Shown: piece after piece, positions 1 to 6,528 of the stretch
Position numbering within the stretch: the first letter of the stretch is position 1
Layout: each line of letters starts with the position of its first letter
Assembly (NCBI GenBank): GCA_021775195.1
Contig: JAJFIG010000107.1
Location: forward strand, 1 to 8,404
Direction: 5' to 3'
From: Rhodospirillales bacterium
GTDB taxonomy: Bacteria > Pseudomonadota > Alphaproteobacteria > Rhodospirillales > 2-02-FULL-58-16
Length of the DNA stretch: 8,404 bases
Program-made: the position numbers and the translations under genes
The notes under the pieces: model-generated
The model's input: the letters and a program-made list of their open reading frames with translations, nothing else
Database searches by the model: none
Told to the model about the DNA's origin: nothing

Positions 1-675
1 AACCCGGCCATGGGCTGGCGCGCGCTGCGGGTCACCCTCGATCACCCGGCCATGCTGCGCCAGCAGATCCGTGCCCTGATTCGCGCCGCCGCCGGGCGCG
101 ACCTTTGCCTGATGTTTCCCATGGTCACGGAAACGGCGGAGTACGACGACGCCTGCAAGGTCCTGCAAAAGGAGTTGGCGCGCGAGGAAGCGCGCGGCGG
201 CACCCTTCCCGAAAACATCGCCGTGGGTGCCATGCTCGAGGTGCCGGCGTTGATGTTTCAACTGCCCAGCCTTTTGAAACGGGTGGATTTCCTGTCGGTG
301 GGCAGCAACGACCTATTCCAGTTTCTCTTTGCCAGCGACCGTTCGAACCCGCATTTGGCGGACCGGTACGATCCCCTGTCATCGGCGGTCCTGTCGTCGC
401 TGCGCACCGTGGTCGACGCCTGCCGGGCGGCGGATGTACCCCTCAGCCTTTGCGGTGAAATGGCTGGCTGGCCGCTCGATGCCATGGCATTGATTGGGCT
501 CGGGTTTCGCAATCTTTCCATCGCCCCATCTGCCGTCGGACCCGTCAAGGCGATGATCAGGAGCCTTCATACGGCACCTTTGCAGCAGTATATCGACTCC
601 CTTCTCGACCACCCCGGACACAGCGTTCGCGAAAACCTCAGGGCCTTCGCTAAAGACCATGGAGTCATTACTTAA
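1..675 (+). CDS. ptsP: PtsP, nitrogen-PTS Enzyme I (PEP-protein phosphotransferase), C-terminal part
   Basis: Enzyme I takes phosphate from phosphoenolpyruvate and passes it to HPr/NPr; the PtsP form feeds the regulatory nitrogen PTS in the cytoplasm. The frame is open from base 1, so the gene continues upstream; 224 residues are visible, covering most of the C-terminal PEP-binding barrel. It begins with NPAMGWRALR, matching the EI motif NPxxGWRAIR. It then shows MFPMV, the SVGSNDLFQFLFASDRSNP segment (EI signature GTNDLxQYxxAxDR), and SLCGEMAGWP with the catalytic Cys (TGC at 451-453), followed by GLGFRNLSIAPSAVGPVKAMI. The end matches the family C-terminus and stops with TAA at 673-675. The N-terminal GAF domain expected in PtsP and the phospho-His domain lie outside the window, so PtsP rather than a sugar-PTS EI is inferred from the alphaproteobacterial context and sequence style. 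The ATG at 10 is internal and not a real start. Confidence 0.93.
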   Translation, partial: NPAMGWRALRVTLDHPAMLRQQIRALIRAAAGRDLCLMFPMVTETAEYDDACKVLQKELAREEARGGTLPENIAVGAMLEVPALMFQLPSLLKRVDFLSVGSNDLFQFLFASDRSNPHLADRYDPLSSAVLSSLRTVVDACRAADVPLSLCGEMAGWPLDAMALIGLGFRNLSIAPSAVGPVKAMIRSLHTAPLQQYIDSLLDHPGHSVRENLRAFAKDHGVIT

Positions 676-693
676 GTTTCCCCCGTTTGGGTC

Positions 694-721
694 TTGAAAT
701 TTCTTAATAAATGGTCAGAAT
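694..721 (+). promoter_or_regulatory. Candidate sigma-70-like promoter upstream of the RodZ gene
   Basis: Within the 191-nt gap between ptsP and the RodZ-like gene, TTGAAA at 694-699 (5 of 6 to TTGACA) is followed after 16 nt by CAGAAT at 716-721 (4 of 6 to TATAAT). It sits in the most AT-rich part of the gap. It would give a leader of roughly 140 nt before the TTG start at 867. A perfect TTGACA also occurs at 806-811 but has no acceptable -10 partner. The match is by eye only, and alphaproteobacterial promoters are loose, so confidence is low. The rest of the gap shows no gene or terminator that I can support. Confidence 0.3.
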
Positions 722-866
722 AACCGACAATTGGTACGGTTTATATCGCCCGCCAACGGTGTGGCCGTATCGTTTTTCAACTTCTCGGGTGAACGCCGTC
801 ACGAGTTGACAGAACCGCAGGCGGGTAACGGTTCGAACTCGGGAACTTTGGGATTCCGGGGGCCTG

Positions 867-2414
867 TTGAACGCAGATAATTCCTCTCCGGCATCGCCGA
901 CGGAAAGCCAATCGGACCGCGACAGCGGTCCCGGCGTCGGCGCGTTGTTGCGGGCTTCGCGGCTGAGGTGTGGCGAGGACCTGCGCGCCGTCGCCCACCT
1001 GTTGCGCATCCGGCTGTCCTACCTCGAGGCGATCGAGGATGGCCGTTTCAACGACCTGCCCGGATCGACCTATGCCATCGGTTTCGTTCGCGCCTATTCC
1101 GAGCACCTTGGCCTGGACAGCGAAGAGGTCATCCGCCGCTTCAAGGCCGAGACCTCCGAGACCAGCGGAACCACGCCACGCCTCGAGTTTCCGGTCCCGG
1201 TTCCCGAACGCGGCATTCCCGGTGGGGCGGTCCTATTCGTGGGCGTGGTCCTCGCCGTCATCGCCTACGGTGGCTGGTATGCCAGTACGACCAAGGACAG
1301 TTTTCTCGCCGAGTTGATCTCGCCCATTCCCGAGCGCCTCGCCGCCCTCTTGCCCGAGGAAGGCACGCCGCCCGCCGTCGATGCCGCCGGTGCCAACAAG
1401 GAGACCGATGGGCCATCCTCTCCGACGGCGGCAACGGCGGCGACGCCCGCCATCGAGCAACCGGCGCCGAAAGATGCGGGCACGGAAGCGGAGCAATCGG
1501 TAGCGGCCGAGCAGCCGGTGGCCGATCCGCCAGCGGAACCGGCACCCGTGACGGCGGCGACCGACCAGCCCGCCATACTGACGCCGCCGCCGGCTACCAA
1601 TTCGCCAACACCGCAATCGGAATCCGTGGCCACCGGCGCCACCACCTCGAGCGGACCGGAAACTCCAGCACAGGCCACCGGGGATCAGGTCGCGGAAAAT
1701 GCTGCCGGACAGGTGCCGCCCGCATTGCCGCCATCCGGCCAGGACAGCGCCCGGGACCTCACGCCGGCTTCCGAGGCAACGCCTCCCGCCACCGAAAATG
1801 CCGGGGCCGCGGCCAGGGATGCCGCCAAGGCGGCCGCCGAGGCGGAGAAGAAAGTCAAATTGCCTTCCATCTCCACGGCGACATCAGGGGAAAGCGCGAC
1901 AGTGGCGCCCGTGACGCCAACGGTTACACCGCCGCCGGCGGCCAATGACGAAAAGGCGAAACCGGCCGCGGAAACGGCGTCGGCGGATGCCGGGACGTCC
2001 GCCACCACGCCGCCGCCGGCCGTGGAAAACCCGCAGGTTGCCGCCGTGCCGCCGCCGGCGAAACCGTCCATCGGCGACGGCAGCGCGACGGCCAGCGAGA
2101 CCTCGCGGGCGGGTCAGGTTTTCGGCGCCCAGGACGAGATTTCGCGCATCCTGGTGCGCGCCAAGTCCAACAGTTGGATTCAGGTTCGTGACGACAACGG
2201 CAATCAGTTGCTGTTGACCCGCTTGCTCCGGGCGGGGGACAGCTACCGCGTCCCCGACCGTCCCGGATTGACGCTGTTGACCGGCAATGCCGGGGCACTG
2301 GAAATCCTGGTCGACGGCGAGACCGTGCCGTCTATCGGGCCACCGGGGGCGGTGCGCCGCGGCGTTCTCCTCGACATCAATCGCCTGCGCGAGGGAACGG
2401 CGGTCACCAACTGA
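867..2414 (+). CDS. rodZ: RodZ-like helix-turn-helix membrane protein with DUF4115 C-terminus
   Basis: RodZ links the MreB cytoskeleton to the cell-wall elongation machinery. The 515-residue protein has the RodZ order. A Xre-like HTH domain spans about residues 22-95 (GALLRASRLRCGEDLRAVA, then LSYLEAIEDGRFNDLPGSTY and YAIGFVRAYSEHLGLD). One membrane helix lies at about 117-137 (GGAVLFVGVVLAVIAYGGWY). A disordered Pro/Ala/Thr-rich stretch fills about 145-420, and a beta-rich DUF4115/RodZ C-terminal domain covers about 421-515 (RILVRAKSNSWIQVRDDNG, LLRAGDSYRVPDRPGLTLL). E. coli RodZ is about 337 residues, so the linker accounts for the extra length. The start is TTG at 867: the frame is closed by TGA at 807-809, there is no ATG or GTG between, no Met occurs later, and the HTH must begin before about residue 25. 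A G-run at 858-862 is a weak ribosome-binding site. The position between ptsP and ispG supports the call. Shape-determining function is inferred. Confidence 0.85.
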   Translation: MNADNSSPASPTESQSDRDSGPGVGALLRASRLRCGEDLRAVAHLLRIRLSYLEAIEDGRFNDLPGSTYAIGFVRAYSEHLGLDSEEVIRRFKAETSETSGTTPRLEFPVPVPERGIPGGAVLFVGVVLAVIAYGGWYASTTKDSFLAELISPIPERLAALLPEEGTPPAVDAAGANKETDGPSSPTAATAATPAIEQPAPKDAGTEAEQSVAAEQPVADPPAEPAPVTAATDQPAILTPPPATNSPTPQSESVATGATTSSGPETPAQATGDQVAENAAGQVPPALPPSGQDSARDLTPASEATPPATENAGAAARDAAKAAAEAEKKVKLPSISTATSGESATVAPVTPTVTPPPAANDEKAKPAAETASADAGTSATTPPPAVENPQVAAVPPPAKPSIGDGSATASETSRAGQVFGAQDEISRILVRAKSNSWIQVRDDNGNQLLLTRLLRAGDSYRVPDRPGLTLLTGNAGALEILVDGETVPSIGPPGAVRRGVLLDINRLREGTAVTN

Positions 2415-2425
2415 TGAGCCCCTTG

Positions 2426-2473
2426 GCGGCGCCGGCCACGGAGACGATGGCATAGGGGGGCACTCGGCGCCGC
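2426..2473. repeat. Perfect 9-bp inverted repeat just after rodZ
   Basis: GCGGCGCCG at 2426-2434 is the exact reverse complement of CGGCGCCGC at 2465-2473, with a 30-nt loop. It begins 12 nt after the rodZ stop codon. Each arm also contains the self-palindrome CGGCGCCG. It could fold in RNA as a weak transcript end or stabilising structure, but there is no following T-run, and GC-rich DNA makes chance matches common. Confidence 0.35.
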
Positions 2474-2518
2474 GTCGCCACTATCGTCGTCGATTTCTCC
2501 CCCACGGAACGTTTTGCA

Positions 2519-2535
2519 AAGGCCCTTTGGGCCTT
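2519..2535 (+). terminator. Short hairpin in the rodZ-ispG gap (possible terminator or leader structure)
   Basis: AAGGCCC (2519-2525), loop TTT, GGGCCTT (2529-2535) is a perfect 7-bp stem with a 3-nt loop. A second small stem, GCCCC/GGGGC, sits at 2564-2577. Neither is followed by a T-run, so a classical intrinsic terminator is not shown. The right arm of the first stem overlaps a candidate -35 element. These structures are all that I see in the 199-nt gap besides the promoter candidate. Confidence 0.3.
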
Positions 2536-2562
2536 GACCAGTGAGCCGACGACGCGGCAAAT
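2534..2562 (+). promoter_or_regulatory. Weak promoter candidate for the ispG operon
   Basis: TTGACC at 2534-2539 (5 of 6 to the -35 consensus) is followed after 17 nt by GCAAAT at 2557-2562, a poor -10 (3 of 6). It would start transcription about 45 nt before the ispG ATG. The 199-nt gap, against gaps of 0-16 nt within the following genes, argues that some promoter lies here, but this exact assignment is weak. Confidence 0.22.
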
Positions 2563-2613
2563 AGCCCCAGAGGGGGCACAGCCCACCGATATCGCAACGA
2601 GGGACGCGCAGCC

Positions 2614-3909
2614 ATGACCGACAATCCCCGCCCCATTTCCCGTCGCAAGAGCGTTGCGGTCGGGGTCGGTGGTGTCGTCATTGGCGGCGAGGCGCCGATT
2701 CTCGTCCAGTCCATGACCAACACCGACACCGCCGACGTCGAGGCGACGGTGGCCCAGGTCACGGACCTGGCCCGGGCCGGTTCCGAACTGGTGCGCATCA
2801 CCGTCGACCGCGAGGACGCGGCCCGCGCCGTGCCTCGGATCCGCGAAGGTCTCGACCGCCAGGGCATCGGCGTTCCCCTGATCGGGGACTTTCATTACAT
2901 CGGGCATACACTGCTGACCAAATACCCGGATTGTGCCGAGGCCCTGGCCAAGTACCGCATCAACCCGGGCAATGTCGGCCACGGGGAAAAGCGGGATACC
3001 CGGTTCTCGACCATGATCGAGGTCGCGCTTCGCTATGACCGCCCGGTGCGCATCGGTGTCAACTGGGGCAGTCTCGACCAGGACCTGCTGACCACCCTGA
3101 TGGACGAGAACGCCCGTTCCGCCCAGCCCGTGACCGCCGCCGACGTGACCCGCGAGGCCCTGGTCGTTTCGGCCTTGAGCAATGCCGCCCGGGCCGAGGA
3201 ACTGGGGTTGGGGCGGGACAGGATCGTGCTTTCCTGCAAGGTCAGTTCGGTCCAGGATCTGGTTGCGGTATACGCCAGCCTGGCGGCGCGCAGCGACCAT
3301 GCCCTCCATCTCGGTCTCACCGAGGCGGGCATGGGCTCCAAGGGGATCGTCGCTTCGACGGCGGCCATGTCGGTCCTTCTGCAACAGGGGATCGGCGATA
3401 CCATCCGGGTTTCCCTGACCCCGAAACCGGGCGGCGACCGCACCCGCGAGGTGATCGTTGCCCAGGAAATCCTCCAGACCATGGGCCTGCGCGCGTTCAC
3501 GCCCCTGGTGACCGCCTGTCCCGGCTGCGGGCGCACAACCAGCACGGTGTTCCAGCATCTCGCCGAGAAGATCCAGGACCATGTCCGTGCCCGGATGCCG
3601 GTCTGGCGCCAGCGCTACGTCGGGGTCGAGACCATGAACCTTGCCGTCATGGGGTGTATCGTCAACGGCCCCGGGGAAAGCAAGCATGCGGATATCGGCA
3701 TAAGCCTCCCCGGCACCGGCGAGGAGCCATCGGCTCCGGTCTTCATCGACGGCCGCAAAACCGTCACCTTGCGCGGCCCGGACATCGCTGAGGAATTCCA
3801 GCGCATCGTCGACGACTACGTTGAAACCCGGTACGCCAAACGGGACCCCGGACCCACCGCCCAGGAACCGGTGGAGGACGCGGGTCCTGTTTCCACCGCT
3901 GCCCAGTAG
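2614..3909 (+). CDS. ispG: IspG, 4-hydroxy-3-methylbut-2-enyl diphosphate synthase (GcpE)
   Basis: IspG reductively opens MEcPP to HMBPP, the penultimate step of the MEP isoprenoid pathway, using a [4Fe-4S] cluster in the cytoplasm. The 431-residue protein has the early [10 protein letters not shown] motif (about 32-41), [15 protein letters not shown] (91-105), [11 protein letters not shown] (114-124) and the TIM-barrel segment [13 protein letters not shown]. The cluster ligands are visible as CPGC (Cys302, Cys305) and [10 protein letters not shown] (Cys348), with the conserved Glu355 beside the cluster. About 25 poorly conserved residues rich in Pro, Ala and Glu end the protein. The ATG at 2614 has GAGGGA about 9 nt upstream. 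It is the first gene of a tight run, with hisS beginning 16 nt after its stop. Length and motifs match the proteobacterial single-barrel type. The call is secure. Confidence 0.97.
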   Translation: MTDNPRPISRRKSVAVGVGGVVIGGEAPILVQSMTNTDTADVEATVAQVTDLARAGSELVRITVDREDAARAVPRIREGLDRQGIGVPLIGDFHYIGHTLLTKYPDCAEALAKYRINPGNVGHGEKRDTRFSTMIEVALRYDRPVRIGVNWGSLDQDLLTTLMDENARSAQPVTAADVTREALVVSALSNAARAEELGLGRDRIVLSCKVSSVQDLVAVYASLAARSDHALHLGLTEAGMGSKGIVASTAAMSVLLQQGIGDTIRVSLTPKPGGDRTREVIVAQEILQTMGLRAFTPLVTACPGCGRTTSTVFQHLAEKIQDHVRARMPVWRQRYVGVETMNLAVMGCIVNGPGESKHADIGISLPGTGEEPSAPVFIDGRKTVTLRGPDIAEEFQRIVDDYVETRYAKRDPGPTAQEPVEDAGPVSTAAQ

Positions 3910-3925
3910 ACGGACCGCCGAGCCG

Positions 3926-5170
3926 ATGTCGTCCCTTCAGCCGGTCCGCGGCACTCACGATATTCTGTCGGACGAAAGCCGCCGCCATCGTTGGGTGAGC
4001 AAAACCGCCCGCGCCATCGCCGCCAGCTACGGCTACGGGGAAATCGCCACGCCGATCTTCGAATTCACCGAGGTCTTCGCACGTACCCTGGGCGAGACAT
4101 CGGACATCGTCACCAAGGAGATGTACACTTTCGACGACCGCGGCGGCGACAGCATCACCCTGCGCCCCGAATTCACCGCCGGCATCGCCCGCGCCTTCAT
4201 GTCCAACGGCCTTGCCCAGCAGGTGCCGGTCAAGGTCTTCTGTCAGGGTCCCATCTTCCGCTACGAACGCCCCCAGAAGGGGCGGCTGCGCCAGTTCCAC
4301 CAGCTCGACGTCGAGGTCCTGGGTGTTCCCGGGCCCTTGCCCGACATCGAGGTCATCGCCCTCGCGGCCCACATTCTCGATGCCCTCGGCCTCAGGGATA
4401 AGGTCGTGTTGGAGCTCAACACCCTGGGCGACAGTGAAAGCCGCAAGGCCTACCGGGCCAAACTGGTCGCCTACCTGAACGATTTCCGCGACCGCCTGTC
4501 CGAGGACAGCCGCGTCCGCCTGGAACGCAATCCCTTGCGCATTTTCGATTCCAAGGACAAGGGCGACCAGGCGGTGATGGCCGAAGCTCCCCTTCTGGTC
4601 GACACCCTCAACGACGCCTCCAAGGTGTTCTTCGACGAACTCCTGGCCGGCCTCGATGCCGCCGGCGTCGCCTACCGGCTCAACCCGCGCCTGGTTCGCG
4701 GCCTCGATTATTACTGCCACACGGCCTTCGAATTCACGACCGAGACCCTGGGGTCCCAGGGCGCGGTCCTAGCCGGCGGCCGTTATGACGGCTTGGTCGA
4801 GATGATGGGCGGCCGGCCGACACCCGGTATCGGCTGGGCCGCCGGCGTCGAACGCCTGGCGATGATGATCGACGAGCCGCCGGCGGAAGCCCGGCCCGTG
4901 GTCATGGTCCCCATCGGCGATGAGACTCGTAGCCTGGCCCTGGAACTGACCCAGCGCTTGCGCCATGCCGGTCTTACCGTCGATCTGGGTTATTCCGGTA
5001 ACCTGGGCAAGCGCATGAAACGCGCCAACAAGGTCAACGCCTGCGCCGCCGTCCTGTTGGGCGAGGATGAGATGGCGCGTCAGGCGGCGACTGTTCGCGA
5101 TATGGATTCCGGCGAACAGTCGGAGGTGCCTCTGGCGTCCCTGGAAAACCACCTCGCCCGTTACCGGTAG
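3926..5170 (+). CDS. hisS: HisS, histidyl-tRNA synthetase
   Basis: This class II synthetase charges tRNA-His with histidine. The 414-residue protein starts MSSLQPVRGTHDIL; the family N-terminus PVRGxxD is at residues 6-12. Motif 1 follows (GYGEIATPIFEFTEVF, about 36-51). TLRPEFTAG lies at 78-86, and motif 2 is FRYERPQKGRLRQFHQLDVE (111-130). The histidine-binding loops are LVRGLDYYCHTAFEF (256-270) and GGRYDGLVEMMGG (284-296), and motif 3 is GIGWAAGVERLAM (301-313). The C-terminal anticodon-binding domain begins near 325. I chose the ATG at 3926 over a longer in-frame ATG at 3821 because the latter would overlap ispG by 89 bp and add a non-family leader. No strong ribosome-binding site is seen; translational coupling to ispG (16-nt gap) is likely. 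Motif 2 is of the ordinary bacterial type (see findings). Confidence 0.96.
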   Translation: MSSLQPVRGTHDILSDESRRHRWVSKTARAIAASYGYGEIATPIFEFTEVFARTLGETSDIVTKEMYTFDDRGGDSITLRPEFTAGIARAFMSNGLAQQVPVKVFCQGPIFRYERPQKGRLRQFHQLDVEVLGVPGPLPDIEVIALAAHILDALGLRDKVVLELNTLGDSESRKAYRAKLVAYLNDFRDRLSEDSRVRLERNPLRIFDSKDKGDQAVMAEAPLLVDTLNDASKVFFDELLAGLDAAGVAYRLNPRLVRGLDYYCHTAFEFTTETLGSQGAVLAGGRYDGLVEMMGGRPTPGIGWAAGVERLAMMIDEPPAEARPVVMVPIGDETRSLALELTQRLRHAGLTVDLGYSGNLGKRMKRANKVNACAAVLLGEDEMARQAATVRDMDSGEQSEVPLASLENHLARYR

Positions 5171-5374
5171 CGCTGCCATGCCCAGGGTTTCCCTAGACGA
5201 AAACCGTCCCCTGGTCGTTGGTGCCAACCATCGCTCCAGTTCGCTGATGCTGCGCGACCGGCTGTTCGTCGAGGATCCCGCGGTTCCCTACTTCCTCGAC
5301 CTTCTGCGCCAAAACGGCCTGAGCCAGGCGTTGGTGCTTTCCACCTGCGACCGGGTCGAGATTCAGGCCATCCA

Positions 5375-5400
5375 CCGCGCCGGACGATGCGCCGGCGCGG
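5375..5400. repeat. Perfect 9-bp GC-only inverted repeat at the hemA frame switch
   Basis: CCGCGCCGG at 5375-5383 is the exact reverse complement of CCGGCGCGG at 5392-5400, with the 8-nt loop ACGATGCG. The frame switch in hemA, judged from where homology changes frame, falls at about 5376-5383, inside the left arm. Such a stable hairpin is a known cause of base-calling compression and of small slippage events. Confidence 0.8.
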
Positions 5401-6512
5401 ATCACCAAGGTCATGGCCGATCATGCCCAGATCAGCGCCGACGAACTCGATGGCCAGCTCTACGTCTTGCGTGGCGAGGACGCGGTACGGCAGATATTCA
5501 TGGTCGCCGCTTCGCTCGACAGCCTGATGATCGGCGAACCTCAGGTCCTCGGTCAGGTCAAGGCGGGGCATCGCATGGCCCGTGACGCCGGCATGACCGG
5601 CAGCGAGCTCGAAGCCCTCATGCAGGCGGCCTACACCGCCGCCAAACGGGTGCGCAGCGAAACCGCCATCGACGAACGCCCGGTGTCCATTGCCGCCGCC
5701 GCCTCCCAGTTGGCCCAGGACCTGCACGGCGATCTCTCTCGTTGCACCGGCCTCCTGATCGCCGGTGGCGACATGGGTGAACTGGTCGCCCGCGGATTAC
5801 TCTCCAACGGCCTTGGCCACCTCAGCGTCACCCATCCCAGCGATGCCCGGGCCGAGACCGCGGCCCGTAACCTCGATTGTCATGTGGCATCGTTCGATAC
5901 CCTGGCCGAGATTCTCCCCGACGCCGATATCGTCCTGACCTCCATGGGCACGCGCCGCTACGTGCTGAACGCCGACATGCTTTCGGCGGCCCTTAAAAAA
6001 CGCCGCCATAGACCCATATTCCTGGTCGATACCGCCGTTCCCGGCGACATCGAGCCGGCGGTCAACCGCATCGACGAGGCCTTCCTCTACGACCTCAACG
6101 ATCTCGAGCGGGTTGCCATGGAAGGCCGTGCCATTCGTGAGAACGAAGCGGTCGCGGCACGCAGTATCATCAACGCCGAGGTTGCGGATTTTCAGCGTGG
6201 CCGGGCCGAACGCACAGCCGACCCCGCCGTCGTGCGCTTGCGCCAGCACTTCGAGGCCGCCCGCGATGGCGTTCTCGCCGATGCCGGCGGCGACGCCGAA
6301 AAGGCGACACGGTTGCTGATCAACCGGCTGCTCCACGGGCCGTCCGAGGTCATGCGCCAGCTTGCCGCCGACGTTGCCTTGAACGGTGTCGGGGACAATG
6401 GGAACGGCAATGAACAGGATTTGCAGGCGGTGGAAAAGGCTGTCAATCGCCTGTTCGGCCTCGGCGATGCCGCTGACGGTGACGACGGCTCGGCCGACGG
6501 AACCGGCCAGAT

Positions 6513-6524
6513 GGAGGAGAAGGA
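6513..6524 (+). promoter_or_regulatory. Ribosome-binding site supporting the GTG start of prfA
   Basis: GGAGG at 6513-6517 and AAGGA at 6520-6524 lie 11 and 4 nt before the GTG at 6529, inside the last codons of hemA. This is the strongest Shine-Dalgarno sequence in the operon. It supports GTG 6529, which directly abuts the hemA stop codon, as the real prfA start, and lets prfA be translated even if hemA translation ends early. Confidence 0.6.
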
Positions 6525-6528
6525 ATAA

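Larger units (their letters stand above)
5178..6528 (+). pseudogene. hemA: Glutamyl-tRNA reductase (GluTR), frameshifted
   Basis: GluTR reduces glutamyl-tRNA to glutamate-1-semialdehyde with NADPH, the first step of C5 tetrapyrrole synthesis. The gene is split between frames. From ATG 5178 the first frame encodes VVGANHRSSSLMLRDRL and LVLSTCDRVEIQAIH, including catalytic Cys57. Homology then continues in the +1 frame from about 5377 (APDDAPARITKVMADHAQ) through LDSLMIGEPQVLGQVK, the NADPH site LLIAGGDMGELVARG, PIFLVDTAVPGDIEP and the dimerisation region RLLINRLLHGPSEVMRQLA, ending at TAA 6526-6528. Joined, it would be about 449 residues, normal for the family. Without the join, the first frame stops at 5583-5585 (135 residues), and the second has its first ATG at 5413, lacking the catalytic Cys. 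The start lies 7 nt after hisS. Both halves otherwise look intact, so this may be a sequence error rather than decay. Several family positions differ (see findings). Confidence 0.88.

Noticed and set aside
806..830. TTGACA at 806-811 as a promoter for the RodZ gene
   Set aside because: No acceptable -10 hexamer lies 15-19 nt downstream, where the sequence is GC-rich.
831..846. GTTCGAAC palindrome with a following GGGAAC as an SOS (LexA) box
   Set aside because: The alphaproteobacterial box is a GTTC-N7-GTTC direct repeat; the spacing and orientation here do not fit.
704..1009. Minus-strand open frame across the ptsP-rodZ gap
   Set aside because: It runs antisense into the HTH-coding part of rodZ and shows no family features.
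2404..3687. Long open frame (427 codons) on the minus strand opposite ispG
   Set aside because: ispG on the plus strand is certain by cluster ligands and length; the antisense frame has no recognisable domain and is the usual by-product of high GC at third codon positions.
3821..3925. Upstream extension of hisS to ATG 3821
   Set aside because: It would overlap ispG by 89 bp and add 35 residues not typical of HisRS; ATG 3926 gives the family N-terminus at once.
3764..4720. Long minus-strand open frame (318 codons) opposite the ispG end and hisS
   Set aside because: It overlaps two well-supported genes, has no family motifs and no ribosome-binding site that I can see; it is a GC-driven shadow.
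5320..5380. Programmed -1 frameshifting in hemA
   Set aside because: A -1 shift leads to the wrong frame; +1 or -2 is needed, and neither an RF2-type stop nor a slippery heptamer is present.
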